The notes beneath the pieces were generated by a model. The model was given only the letters and a program-made list of their open reading frames with translations. It was not told the origin of the DNA and ran no database searches. Both the position numbers and the translations under genes were made by a program. A DNA stretch of 64,000 nucleotides from Blautia hydrogenotrophica DSM 10507 (GTDB lineage: Bacteria; Bacillota; Clostridia; Lachnospirales; Lachnospiraceae). Position 1 is the first letter of the stretch. Every line of letters starts with the position of its first letter. The stretch is taken from assembly GCF_034356035.1 (NCBI RefSeq), contig NZ_CP136423.1, positions 2,728,001-2,792,000 on the forward strand, given 5' to 3'. Shown here piece after piece: positions 19,366-28,311 of this stretch.

Positions 19366-19503
19366 ATTACAGGTATTACTTTATTAAGAACGGCATGGGC
19401 GCACGGCCATGAAAACCCCAATTTCTTGTCCGGCACCCTACGTTTTTAATGTTGGGGGGTAATATCAAAAAGGAGTAAAAGGAAAAAAGAGGAGGTAACA
19501 AAA
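19366..19503 (+). promoter_or_regulatory. Structured 5' leader of hppA
   Basis: About 138 nt between promoter and start codon. It contains CATGG-N8-CCATG, then ACCCCAA pairing with TTGGGG some 40 nt later, and ends in AAGAGGAGG before the ATG. The length and pairing suggest cis-regulation. I cannot match it to a riboswitch class by eye; an ion-sensing aptamer is a guess from the gene it precedes. Confidence 0.4.
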
Positions 19504-21480
19504 ATGAGTATTTATTTTGCCATCGCCATGGGAATTGTAGGTCTGATATTTGCCTACATTCTCTCAAGTTTTGTTGGCAAAGCGGAATCGGGATCTGATC
19601 GAATGAAAGAGATCTCCACCGCAATCCATGAGGGGGCAAAAGCCTTTCTGTTTGCTGAATATCGAGTATTAATCATCTTTGTCATTGTTTTATTCCTGGC
19701 TATCGGCTTCGGCCTGGGAAACTGGGTGACTGCCATCTGCTTCGTCTGCGGAGCAGGCGCCTCTGTTCTGGCCGGTTACTGTGGAATGAATGTAGCTACT
19801 AAGGCAAATGTCAGAACTGCCCGTGCTGCTGAAAAAGGCGGTATGGTCTCCGCTCTGGCCATCGCTTTTCGTGGCGGCGCCGTGATGGGAATGTGTGTCG
19901 TAGGCCTCGGTCTTTTGGGCTGTACGCTGATCTACTATATCACCGGAGACGCAAACGTGCTGTCAGGATTCAGCTTAGGAGCTTCTTCCATCGCACTGTT
20001 TGCCCGTGTGGGCGGCGGTATCTACACCAAGGCCGCCGATGTCGGTGCAGACCTGGTTGGTAAGGTGGAAAGTGGAATTCCAGAGGATGATCCGCGAAAT
20101 CCCGCTGTTATTGCTGATAATGTGGGCGACAATGTGGGCGACGTGGCCGGCATGGGGGCTGACCTGTTCGAATCCTACGTGGGCGCCATCGTATCTGCCG
20201 TCACTCTTGGAATCATGGAATATCAGGCCAACGGAGCTATCTTCCCACTGGTGCTGGCTGCCATCGGTGTCCTCGCATCTGTCATCGGTTGCCTGTTCGT
20301 GCGCGGTGACGAAAACAGTAATCCTCATAAGGCTCTGAAAATGGGTTCCTATGTGTCAGCAGTCGTTGTAACCATCGCGGCATTCTGGCTCAGCCATGTA
20401 ACCTTCGGTAATTTTAATGCCGCAATCGCTATTGTCGCTGGATTAATCGTTGGACTATTAATTGGATTTTTTACAGAAGTTTATACTTCCGAACGTTATT
20501 CTTATGTAAAACGGATTGCTGAGCAGTCTCAGACCGGCCCTGCAACCAACATTATCACCGGTATTGCTGTGGGTATGCAATCCAATGCGCTTCCCATTCT
20601 GTGTATCGCAGTTGGAATCTATGTATCCTTCGCTTCCTTTGGAATCTACGGCATTGCTCTGGCCGCTGTAGGTATGCTGTCCACCACAGGTATCACAGTC
20701 GCTGTAGACGCCTACGGTCCAATCGCAGACAACGCCGGTGGAATTGCTGAGATGGCTGGCTTAGATGAAGGTGTGCGCAAAATCACAGACCAACTGGACG
20801 CAGTCGGAAACACTACCGCTGCCATGGGTAAAGGGTTTGCGATCGGTTCTGCCGCTTTGACAGCTCTGTCCCTATTCGTATCTTATGCACAGACCGTCGG
20901 CCTGACGGCCATTGACATTTTGGACTCCGACGTTATCATCGGATTGTTTATTGGTGGTATGCTGCCATTCCTGTTCTCCTCTTGGACCATGGAATCCGTC
21001 TCCAAAGCCGCATACTCCATGATCGAAGAAGTCCGCAGACAGTTTCGCACGATTCCTGGCATCATGGAAGGAACTGGAAAACCAGATTACACTTCCTGTG
21101 TGGATATTTCTACAAAGGCAGCTTTGCGGGAAATGATTCGTCCCGGTATCATCGCTGTACTCGCACCGATCGTCATGGGCGTACTCCTCGGGCCGACCGC
21201 ACTGGGAGGTATGCTTGCCGGCGCACTGGTAACTGGTGTTCTGCTTGCGATCTTTCTGAGTAACTCCGGCGGTGCCTGGGATAATGCAAAAAAATATATC
21301 GAAGCAGGCAATTACGGCGGAAAAGGCAGTGAAGTTCACAAAGCTGGCGTCGTAGGAGACACAGTAGGTGACCCGTTTAAAGATACTTCTGGACCATCTA
21401 TCAATATTTTGATCAAACTAATGACCATCATTGCCTTGGTATTTGCACCTCTGTTTGCAAGCATTGGTGGATTACTGTAA
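19504..21480 (+). CDS. hppA: Membrane ion-translocating pyrophosphatase, K+-dependent type
   Basis: 658 aa integral membrane protein that pumps H+ or Na+ with energy from pyrophosphate hydrolysis. The substrate loop is intact: [11 protein letters not shown] near residue 179, then [20 protein letters not shown] and [26 protein letters not shown] (about 436-445) has Ala where K+-independent enzymes carry Lys, so the enzyme should need K+. Clostridial members of that group are often Na+ pumps, but H+ cannot be excluded. GAGGAGG precedes the ATG. Followed after 28 bp by a GntR gene, probably cotranscribed. Confidence 0.96.
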   Translation: MSIYFAIAMGIVGLIFAYILSSFVGKAESGSDRMKEISTAIHEGAKAFLFAEYRVLIIFVIVLFLAIGFGLGNWVTAICFVCGAGASVLAGYCGMNVATKANVRTARAAEKGGMVSALAIAFRGGAVMGMCVVGLGLLGCTLIYYITGDANVLSGFSLGASSIALFARVGGGIYTKAADVGADLVGKVESGIPEDDPRNPAVIADNVGDNVGDVAGMGADLFESYVGAIVSAVTLGIMEYQANGAIFPLVLAAIGVLASVIGCLFVRGDENSNPHKALKMGSYVSAVVVTIAAFWLSHVTFGNFNAAIAIVAGLIVGLLIGFFTEVYTSERYSYVKRIAEQSQTGPATNIITGIAVGMQSNALPILCIAVGIYVSFASFGIYGIALAAVGMLSTTGITVAVDAYGPIADNAGGIAEMAGLDEGVRKITDQLDAVGNTTAAMGKGFAIGSAALTALSLFVSYAQTVGLTAIDILDSDVIIGLFIGGMLPFLFSSWTMESVSKAAYSMIEEVRRQFRTIPGIMEGTGKPDYTSCVDISTKAALREMIRPGIIAVLAPIVMGVLLGPTALGGMLAGALVTGVLLAIFLSNSGGAWDNAKKYIEAGNYGGKGSEVHKAGVVGDTVGDPFKDTSGPSINILIKLMTIIALVFAPLFASIGGLL

Positions 21481-21508
21481 GAACACATACCCAATGTAGG
21501 AGGCCTAT

Positions 21509-22183
21509 ATGAACGATGACAGATTGCCATTGAGTGAAGAAGTCTTTAATCAAATCGTAGTCCGTATCTCAGAGGGCGATTGGGTGGAAGGTGAAAAACT
21601 TCCATCTGAAAGCCAGCTCTGTGAGATGTTTCATGTAAGCCGGATCAGTGTTCGAGCAGCACTTCAGAAACTGAAAGGCCAGGGATTAATCACCACCAAA
21701 CCTGGTGTGGGGTCTTTCGTCTGCCGCCCGGAAAAAGACAACGAACCGGACGGACTGTTGACACAACAGATCGCAGGAGAAGCTTTCCGCGAATTCTTTG
21801 AATTCCGGCAAGCCATTGAGTTTAAAGCCATTGAACTGTTCGTCATCCACGCTACAAAGAATGACGAAGAGGAGCTAAAAAAAGCTCTGGATGGAATGTT
21901 TGCCTGCGGTGAAGACCGAGAACAATTCGCAATTTATGATCGCGCTTTCCACATGGCAATCATCCGTGGTTCTAAAAATTCTTTTCTCTACAATGCTATG
22001 GAAAACTTAGAACCCATTCATCGCTCCTATCTAGCGGAAGTGGGAAGAGTCACAAAAAAGACCAATGCTCAGCGTTACAAGGAGCATAAAAAACTCTACG
22101 AAATGTTAATGAAAAAGAAGCCTGGAATCGTAAAAGAACGTATTTTAGACCCGGATATGTGCTGTGACTTATCAAAATATTAG
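21509..22183 (+). CDS. GntR family regulator, FadR subfamily
   Basis: 224 aa with AGGAGG upstream. The N-terminal winged helix (EKLPSESQLCEMFHVSRISV, then KLKGQGLITTKPGVGSFV) is followed by an all-helical FCD ligand domain (FFEFRQAIEFKAIEL, YDRAFHMAIIRGS, Y.EHKKLYEML). FadR-type regulators sense small carboxylates. It follows hppA on the same strand and faces the accC-accB-pxp operon. Its ligand and targets are not evident. Confidence 0.9.
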   Translation: MNDDRLPLSEEVFNQIVVRISEGDWVEGEKLPSESQLCEMFHVSRISVRAALQKLKGQGLITTKPGVGSFVCRPEKDNEPDGLLTQQIAGEAFREFFEFRQAIEFKAIELFVIHATKNDEEELKKALDGMFACGEDREQFAIYDRAFHMAIIRGSKNSFLYNAMENLEPIHRSYLAEVGRVTKKTNAQRYKEHKKLYEMLMKKKPGIVKERILDPDMCCDLSKY

Positions 22184-22200
22184 ATTTACTTGACGATGAC

Positions 22201-22238
22201 AAGGGGCAATTCCTCCTATTTGGGAATTGCCCCTTTCT
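22201..22238. terminator. Bidirectional Rho-independent terminator
   Basis: AAGGGGCAATTCC and GGAATTGCCCCTT form a 13-bp stem between the converging gntR and accC genes. Confidence 0.9.
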
Positions 22239-22250
22239 GCATAGCTGTTT

Positions 22251-23591
22251 TCAATTAAAATGTTTTTCCAAATATCCCGTAGTTACCTTTCCCTCACAGA
22301 AATCCGGTTCGTTTAAAATTTTCTCCAAAAAATCCCGGTTTGTCCTGACTCCCCTGATCTGAAACTCCTTGAGAGCACATCGCATCTTTTGAAGTGCCAG
22401 CTCCCGGTTTTGCTCATGCACAATGATCTTGACAATCATGGAATCATAATAGGGTAAAATTTCGCTTCCGCTCTCCATGGCCGTATCCACCCTCACTCCT
22501 TTTCCACCAGGAATATGCAAATACTCTACCTTTCCCGGGCACGGAGAAAAATTCTGCTGAGGGTCCTCTGCGTTTATCCGGCATTCTATCGCATGTCCTC
22601 TCACGAAGACCTCTTCCTGTCTTTTCGACAATGGAAGGCCAGAAGCTACTCGAATCTGTTCTCTTATCAAATCTACACCTGTCACCGCCTCGGAGACTGG
22701 ATGTTCCACCTGGATTCTCGTATTCATCTCCATGAAATAGAAATTCCCATCACTGTCACACAAAAACTCCACGGTACCTGCACTCTCATACCCCACCGCC
22801 TTCGCCGCTTCCACTGCTGCTTCGTGCAGACGAAGACGAGTCTCATCCTCCAACACAGTACACGGGGACTCCTCAATCATCTTCTGATGTCTTCTCTGCA
22901 CGGAGCAGTCTCTCTCCCCAAGACAGATTACATTGCCAAAGCTGTCCGCGACAATCTGTACTTCCACGTGTCTTGGGTTCTGAATATATTTTTCCAGGTA
23001 CATGGTAGAATCTCCAAAAGACCGTACTGCTTCCTGCTGTGCCAAGCGAAACAAGGACTCAAATTCACTCTTCTCAGAGACAATCCGCATTCCTTTTCCC
23101 CCGCCTCCAAAGGCAGCCTTAACCATGACCGGAAAACCGATTTTCTCAGCCTGACGCAAAGCCTCCTTATTGTCGAAGACTGGCTCCTTGCTCCCTTCTA
23201 TCACCGGAATTCCAGCCTGACGCATGGTCTCTTTCGCCACAGACTTGTTACCCATTTTTCGTATCAGTTCCGAAGACGGTCCGACAAAAACCACTCCCCA
23301 ATCCTGACATTTCTCAGCGAACTGATCGTTTTCCGATAAAAATCCAAAACCTGGATGAATCGCCTGGGCATTAGTAATCAAAGCTGCATTGAGAATTCTA
23401 TCCATATTCAAGTAACTGTCCTTTGCAGCCGCAGACCCTATACATACTGCCTCGTCTGCCATCTTTACATGGAGGGCCTCCCTGTCAGGCTCCGAAAATA
23501 CAGCCACTGTCAAAATTCCCATCTCATGACAGGCACGGATGATCCGCACCGCGATCTCACCCCGGTTCGCAATTAAAAGTTTCTGGAACAC
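22251..23591 (-). CDS. accC: Biotin carboxylase (AccC type)
   Basis: 446 aa, full length. Uses ATP and bicarbonate to carboxylate biotin on a carrier protein. ATP-grasp motifs are visible: GGGGKGMRIV, EKYIQNPRHVEVQIVAD and MEMNTRIQVEHPVSE with the catalytic Glu/Arg. It is the last gene of an operon with pxpA, pxpB and pxpC and lacks accA/accD-type carboxyltransferase partners, so it probably serves the oxoprolinase-type system rather than fatty acid synthesis. A genome copy with accA/accD would support this. Confidence 0.93.
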   Translation of the reverse strand: MFQKLLIANRGEIAVRIIRACHEMGILTVAVFSEPDREALHVKMADEAVCIGSAAAKDSYLNMDRILNAALITNAQAIHPGFGFLSENDQFAEKCQDWGVVFVGPSSELIRKMGNKSVAKETMRQAGIPVIEGSKEPVFDNKEALRQAEKIGFPVMVKAAFGGGGKGMRIVSEKSEFESLFRLAQQEAVRSFGDSTMYLEKYIQNPRHVEVQIVADSFGNVICLGERDCSVQRRHQKMIEESPCTVLEDETRLRLHEAAVEAAKAVGYESAGTVEFLCDSDGNFYFMEMNTRIQVEHPVSEAVTGVDLIREQIRVASGLPLSKRQEEVFVRGHAIECRINAEDPQQNFSPCPGKVEYLHIPGGKGVRVDTAMESGSEILPYYDSMIVKIIVHEQNRELALQKMRCALKEFQIRGVRTNRDFLEKILNEPDFCEGKVTTGYLEKHFN

Positions 23592-23607
23592 TGCCTCTTC
23601 CCTCCTC

Positions 23608-24018
23608 TTATTTAATCAGAAACATCGGCTGTGCATACTCTACGGTCTGTCCGTCTTTGACAAAAATCTCTTCTAGCCTTCCAGCCTGTTCTGCTTTAAT
23701 CTCATTCATCATTTTCATGGCCTCAATATTGCCTAAGAGCTGGCCTTTTTCCACTCTGGTTCCAGGCATAATTCCTTCTATCTCATAAAAAATGCCCACC
23801 ATCGGTGATTTTACCAGACACCCTTCTTTCACACAGGCTTCTTTTTTTTCCGTCTCCAGCGAGGGTTTGTCCGGATCTGGGATGTCTCTTTGCCTCTTTC
23901 TCTCTTTGCTTTCCTTTCTCATGCAAAGTTCCACGTCGTTTCCTCTGTATTCAAATTCTGTAAGCTCTGATTCGCTGATCGCGAAGATCAATTCCATAAT
24001 TCTGTCAAATTCCATCAT
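23608..24018 (-). CDS. accB: Biotin carboxyl carrier protein
   Basis: 136 aa. The biotinyl domain lies at the C-terminus with EAMKMMNEI, the Lys between the two Met being the biotin site, after LVKSPMVGIFYE. The N-terminus (MEFDRIMELIFAISESELTE) and central charged linker are typical of AccB. The frame opens at 24048; the GGGGG tract favours the tandem ATG at 24018/24015. Followed directly by accC, 16 bp away. Confidence 0.92.
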   Translation of the reverse strand: MMEFDRIMELIFAISESELTEFEYRGNDVELCMRKESKERKRQRDIPDPDKPSLETEKKEACVKEGCLVKSPMVGIFYEIEGIMPGTRVEKGQLLGNIEAMKMMNEIKAEQAGRLEEIFVKDGQTVEYAQPMFLIK

Positions 24019-24082
24019 TTCCCCCATACCTTTCTGTGACCAATTCATCTGCCCTAACCTTTATGGTTTGTTCTTATATGAC

Positions 24083-24116
24083 AGAAGAAGGGCCTTTTCC
24101 CCACAGCCCTTCTTCT
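24083..24116 (-). promoter_or_regulatory. Hairpin inside the operon, between symporter and accB
   Basis: AGAAGAAGGGC and GCCCTTCTTCT pair perfectly (11 bp) around a 12-nt loop. On the coding strand no run of T follows, so it is more likely an mRNA processing or stability element than a full terminator. Confidence 0.5.
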
Positions 24117-24174
24117 AAGTCCACTTCCCATATGTATTCAATAACCAACCGCTGTAATTTTACGTTCGACGGCT

Positions 24175-25521
24175 TTAACCGTTATATACCTCTTTGTTTA
24201 ATTCCTTCTCTTTCGCGTTTACAATGACGTTAGTAGCCGCATCACCGATAACGTTCAGAGGCAATAGTGCCATCTCTACCGGACGGTTAACCGCCACAAT
24301 CAGAGCATATCCTATCATGCACGCATCCGTCGTCCAGCCCATGCCTGACAGTACGGTAAAGATCATCGTTGTACCTGCGATCGGAATCGCCGGTGTCCCC
24401 GCCGCTGCACAGATTGACAGGAAAGCCATCACTACCATGTTTGCTGGGGTCACTTCTATCCCGGCTGCAGTAGCAATAAATGTAACCGCAAACATATGCA
24501 TGACTGTGGTTCCGTTCATATTGATGGTCATACCTGTAGGCAACACGAAGCTACTAATCTCCTCACTGCATCCTAGCTCCTCCACACAGGTTTTTTTGTT
24601 CAGCGGCAAACATGCTGCTGAGGAGTTCGTAGAAAATCCAAAAATTCCAACCTTAGCAATCTTCTTTAAGAATTTTGCTGGATTTAATCCAGTTGTAAAA
24701 TAGATTCCAATCGGATAGATGGTCACAACCAGAACGAACAGTGTCAGCATCGCCGCTACCACATAAGAAGCCACTGGTGCCAAATATTCGATACCATATA
24801 TCGCGAAAGTTCTGGAAATCAAGCAAAAAATAGCGACAGGACCCACTTTGTTGATCAGGAAAGTTAAATAGAGCTGAATGACCTCATTTCCACTTTCCAG
24901 TACCTTTTTCAGTGCATCCCCTTTCTCACCCAGGTGATTCAGAGAAAGTCCAATAATGATAGCGACCACCACAACAGCTAGAATGCTGTTATTGGAGCTG
25001 CATGCCTCCGTAATGTTGGATGGAACCGCGTTTACGATCGTTGCCAGCGGGTTGAATGCTTCGATTGTTGAAGCTTCGGCAACAGCCTCACTGGGCAGAG
25101 CAACATCAAAAGCTCCCAAGGATTTCACTCCGTAAGCCACAGCACAGGCTAAAAACGCGCCACAGACATAAAATCCAAAAAATCCCAACAGAGTCTTAAC
25201 CGCAATTCTCCCCAGCTTTGTGGAATTGGAAATGCTGCACATCGCCAAACTCAAAGAAACCAACACCAACGGAACAATCGCAAGCTGCAGACCTCTCATA
25301 AAGACCTGACCGACGATATAGAAGATGCCTACCGCGCTTACGCCCTCTTCCACCGTAATATCCTGGAACAGAAGCTTATTGATCCAATTCCAGATATTCT
25401 CATTTCCAGATGCAATCAAATTTTCTCTCAAAAACAGGCAGGCAATTCCCACGATCAATCCCGCAATCAGCGCGATCATCATTTTCTTTACTACAGACAT
25501 CCCTTTTTTCTGTTCTTTCAT
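24175..25521 (-). CDS. Dicarboxylate/amino acid:cation symporter (DAACS family)
   Basis: 448 aa from ATG 25521, which has GGAGGTACCAT upstream; the frame extends to 25560 without a ribosome binding site. Glutamate-transporter fold: hydrophobic segments throughout, the HP1 Ser-rich segment FSTNSSAACLPLN and the TM7 signature TGMTINMNGT. Members take up glutamate, aspartate, C4-dicarboxylates or Ser/Thr with Na+ or H+. Between pxpA and accB, it probably imports the substrate of the operon, an acidic amino acid or cyclic derivative. Confidence 0.9.
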   Translation of the reverse strand: MKEQKKGMSVVKKMMIALIAGLIVGIACLFLRENLIASGNENIWNWINKLLFQDITVEEGVSAVGIFYIVGQVFMRGLQLAIVPLVLVSLSLAMCSISNSTKLGRIAVKTLLGFFGFYVCGAFLACAVAYGVKSLGAFDVALPSEAVAEASTIEAFNPLATIVNAVPSNITEACSSNNSILAVVVVAIIIGLSLNHLGEKGDALKKVLESGNEVIQLYLTFLINKVGPVAIFCLISRTFAIYGIEYLAPVASYVVAAMLTLFVLVVTIYPIGIYFTTGLNPAKFLKKIAKVGIFGFSTNSSAACLPLNKKTCVEELGCSEEISSFVLPTGMTINMNGTTVMHMFAVTFIATAAGIEVTPANMVVMAFLSICAAAGTPAIPIAGTTMIFTVLSGMGWTTDACMIGYALIVAVNRPVEMALLPLNVIGDAATNVIVNAKEKELNKEVYNG

Positions 25522-25613
25522 ATGGTACCTCCACTTCTCTATCTTTGAGATGTTCCCCATCTAATACAAAGCCGCTGTCCAGCGCCAATTCAAAGCGGGA
25601 ATCATCTTTTTTC

Positions 25614-26369
25614 TTAAATGCTTTTAATCTCGATTCCCTCTCTCTCAAAAGCTTCTCTGACTCTCTTCACAAATGCCAACGCTTTCGGTCCATCTCCGTG
25701 AACACAGAGTGTATCTCCTTTAATATCCAATTCTTTCCCTGTAATTGATGTCACCTTTCCCTCTTTAATCATACGGACACATCTACTGATCGCCACCTCT
25801 TCATCAGTAATCATAGAGCCCTCCATCTTCCTGGGAACTAAGGAAAGATCATCCATATAGGCACGGTCCACAAAAATTTCTGACGCAGTTCGAAGCCCAA
25901 TCTTTTTAGCTTCTTCTCCTAAAACTGCTCCTGCACAGTAATAGATAATCAACTCCGGATCCACCTCGTACACAGCTTCACAGATTGCCCTGGCCACTTC
26001 TTTATCATATTGGCACTGATTTCCCAGTGCACCGTGCGGTGCCACATGGTGAAGCTTCATTCCCTCACTCTGTGTAAACGCCATCAGAGCGCCAATCTGA
26101 TACTTCATGTCGTTTTTGATCTCCAGGGGGGACAGAACCATCTTTCTTCTTCCAAATCCCACCAAATCCGGATAACTCGGATGTGCTCCTACAACCACGT
26201 TGTTTTCTTTTGCCATTTTCACTGTGCGGTCCATAATCATCGGATCTCCGGCATGCCAACCACAGGCTACATTGGCTGCTGTCACATATTGAATAATTTC
26301 CTCGTCTGCTCCCATCTTGTAGGCGCCAAATCCTTCTCCCAGATCACTGTTTAAATCAATTGTGTACAT
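25614..26369 (-). CDS. pxpA: 5-oxoprolinase subunit A (LamB/YcsF family)
   Basis: 251 aa, full length. With PxpB and PxpC it hydrolyses 5-oxo-L-proline to L-glutamate at the cost of ATP. Family signature DLNSDLGEGFGAYKMG at the N-terminus, then AANVACGWHAGDP with the conserved Cys and His, GAHPSYPDLVGFGRR and HVAPHGALGNQ. AAGGAGGAAG precedes the start. A dehydrogenase gene separates it from pxpC, which is unusual. Confidence 0.95.
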   Translation of the reverse strand: MYTIDLNSDLGEGFGAYKMGADEEIIQYVTAANVACGWHAGDPMIMDRTVKMAKENNVVVGAHPSYPDLVGFGRRKMVLSPLEIKNDMKYQIGALMAFTQSEGMKLHHVAPHGALGNQCQYDKEVARAICEAVYEVDPELIIYYCAGAVLGEEAKKIGLRTASEIFVDRAYMDDLSLVPRKMEGSMITDEEVAISRCVRMIKEGKVTSITGKELDIKGDTLCVHGDGPKALAFVKRVREAFEREGIEIKSI

Positions 26370-26387
26370 CCTGCTTCCTCCTTCTCT

Positions 26388-27356
26388 TTATGCGTTTACC
26401 ACATTTGCTGGCTTACCTGCCAGATAAGCTTTCAGGTTGTCCACCGCGATATCCATCAGGCGCTGGCGTGACTCCTTTGGTGCCCAGGAAATATGGGGTG
26501 TGATGATACAGTTCTTCGCACCCAGCAAAGGATTGTCACCCTTAATAGGTTCTGTGGACACCACATCTAGACCTGCCGCAGCTACTTTTCCACTGTTCAA
26601 AGCATCTGCCAAATCCTGCTCTACGATCAGCGGCCCTCTAGAGTTATTCAAAATAATCACACCATCTTTCATCTTGGCAATATTCTCTTTATTGACGATT
26701 CCTTCGGTTTCCGGAAACAATGGGCAGTGCAGCGCAATGACATCCGATTGACTGAGCAGCTCGTCCAGCTCCACGTATTTGCAGTTCTCATTCTCCAAAT
26801 CTGGATTCTTAAATGCGTCATAGGCCAGTACTTTCATGCCCAGCGCCTGAGCAATCCTTCCTGTCGACTGCCCAATGCGTCCATATCCAATAATTCCCAT
26901 ATTCTTTCCGTCCAACTCGATCAATGGGTAGTCCCAAAAACACCAGTCTGGGTTCTGTTCCCATTTTCCTTCGTGAACCACCTGGTTATGATGTCCGATA
27001 TGGTGACAAATTTCCAGTAAAAGCGCAATCGCGAACTGTCCTACAGACGCAGTTCCATAGGTAGGAATATTCGCCACAGGAATTCCTTTTTCTTTTGCTG
27101 TATCCACATCCACTACGTTATATCCGGTAGCAAGAACTCCAATATATTTTATATTGGGACATCTCTGGAACACCTCTTTGGAAATCGGCGTCTTATTCGT
27201 AATCACAATCTCCGCGTCCTGAATTCTCTCGATCACTTCCTCCACGTCTGTAAGAGAGGTTCTGTCATACACATGGCATTCGCCCAATTTTTCCAGCTCT
27301 TTCCAGCTTAAATCCCCTGGATTTAAGCAGTAACCGTCTAACACTACAATCTTCAT
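26388..27356 (-). CDS. D-2-hydroxyacid dehydrogenase
   Basis: 322 aa from ATG 27356 (GGAGAAGTGTT upstream), overlapping the pxpC stop by 4 bp (ATGA). NAD-binding motif GIIGYGRIGQSTGRIAQ. Catalytic Arg in NNSRGPLIVE, Glu in DVVSTEP and His in ITPHISWAP. Most like the glycerate dehydrogenase/hydroxypyruvate-glyoxylate reductase branch, which reduces a 2-oxoacid with NADH. Its place inside the pxp operon suggests that it reduces a 2-oxoacid formed by the pathway. Confidence 0.9.
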   Translation of the reverse strand: MKIVVLDGYCLNPGDLSWKELEKLGECHVYDRTSLTDVEEVIERIQDAEIVITNKTPISKEVFQRCPNIKYIGVLATGYNVVDVDTAKEKGIPVANIPTYGTASVGQFAIALLLEICHHIGHHNQVVHEGKWEQNPDWCFWDYPLIELDGKNMGIIGYGRIGQSTGRIAQALGMKVLAYDAFKNPDLENENCKYVELDELLSQSDVIALHCPLFPETEGIVNKENIAKMKDGVIILNNSRGPLIVEQDLADALNSGKVAAAGLDVVSTEPIKGDNPLLGAKNCIITPHISWAPKESRQRLMDIAVDNLKAYLAGKPANVVNA

Positions 27357-28309
27357 AACACTTCTCCTTCTATTTTTTTCATCCATTCGTTTTCTCTCTC
27401 AATCTCTCGGATATATAACTGCTGCGCCAAATTCATGGACACCTCCACAAACCGTACTCTCATCCCCGGAATACTCTGCGCCAGTTTTCGGATATCCGTG
27501 GAAATCACCGTCCCAATCTTCGTGTAACCACCTGTCGTCTGGTGATCTGCCAACATAATAATCGGCATCCCGTTGCTGGGTACCTGAATAGACCCACAGA
27601 CAATCCCGTCTGTCATGGTATTTCCATCTACCACATGCTCTATGGGTGTATCACATTCCAAGCGGCAACCCTGCCGATCAAATTCAGCGGTAATCCGCGC
27701 GCTGTGCCAGAAAAACTGCCGGATTCCCTCTCGGGTAAAAGCATCACGCTGCGGTCCTAGAACCACTCTTAGAACGACTTCTTTTTTTGCAAACAAATCC
27801 TGTGGAAGTTTTCTCCTTCCCATCCCCGGCAACTCCGACTGCGGTTTCGAAAAACCGATCTCATCTCCTGCCTTCAGAGTTCTCCCTTCTACACCGCCGA
27901 TTTCATTTCTCACCAGAGTCGCCTTGCTTCCCATGATAACGGGGATATCCAGGCCGCCTGCAAATGCCAGGTAGCCCCGGCACCCGTTTTTCATACCGGT
28001 AAAGCTCAGCAGATCTCCTTTCTTTATTTGGAAAGCCTGATACATTGGGGCTGGCTTTCCATTGAGAAGAGGACCTAAGTCTCCTCCGGTAATCGCCATC
28101 ACATTGTCCCGCTCAATCCTCAGTTTAGGCCCAATCATAGAGATCTCTAATGCAGCCTCCCCTTTGGGATTGCTGACCAGGATATTCGCCAGATGAAAAG
28201 AGTATCGGTCCATAGGGCCAGCCGTGGTCATTCCAAACTGCTGGTAACCAAACCTCCCCTCATCCTGCACTGTAGTGAACATTCCACCGTCTTCCACTCG
28301 TATTCCCAT
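27353..28309 (-). CDS. pxpC: 5-oxoprolinase subunit C (biotin-dependent carboxyltransferase fold)
   Basis: 318 aa from ATG 28309 (GGAGGAGTGAGC upstream); GTG 28315 abuts the ribosome binding site. KipA/urea-amidolyase family: VEDGGMFTTVQDEGRFGYQ at the start, MAITGGDLGPLLNG and ILADHQTTGGYTKIG later. The fold is that of the carboxyltransferase part of urea carboxylase, which fits the presence of accB and accC in the same operon. Starts 2 bp after pxpB. Confidence 0.94.
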   Translation of the reverse strand: MGIRVEDGGMFTTVQDEGRFGYQQFGMTTAGPMDRYSFHLANILVSNPKGEAALEISMIGPKLRIERDNVMAITGGDLGPLLNGKPAPMYQAFQIKKGDLLSFTGMKNGCRGYLAFAGGLDIPVIMGSKATLVRNEIGGVEGRTLKAGDEIGFSKPQSELPGMGRRKLPQDLFAKKEVVLRVVLGPQRDAFTREGIRQFFWHSARITAEFDRQGCRLECDTPIEHVVDGNTMTDGIVCGSIQVPSNGMPIIMLADHQTTGGYTKIGTVISTDIRKLAQSIPGMRVRFVEVSMNLAQQLYIREIERENEWMKKIEGEVL

Positions 28310-28311
28310 GC

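Larger units (their letters stand above)
19077..19503. other. Divergent intergenic region marR / hppA
   Basis: No gene. It contains the marR operator and promoter, an AT-rich central stretch, a perfect hppA promoter (19331-19359) and an untranslated hppA leader of about 138 nt. Confidence 0.8.

Noticed and set aside
19366..19503. Fluoride riboswitch upstream of hppA
   Set aside because: The conserved bases and pseudoknot of the crcB motif were not found; only a generic structured leader is supported.
20872..21339. 155-codon minus-strand frame
   Set aside because: Antisense to hppA; Cys/His-rich look comes from the reverse complement of Gly/Ala codons.
22515..23339. 274-codon plus-strand frame
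   Set aside because: Lies entirely antisense to the accC gene, whose motifs are intact; no ribosome binding site; composition of a shadow frame.
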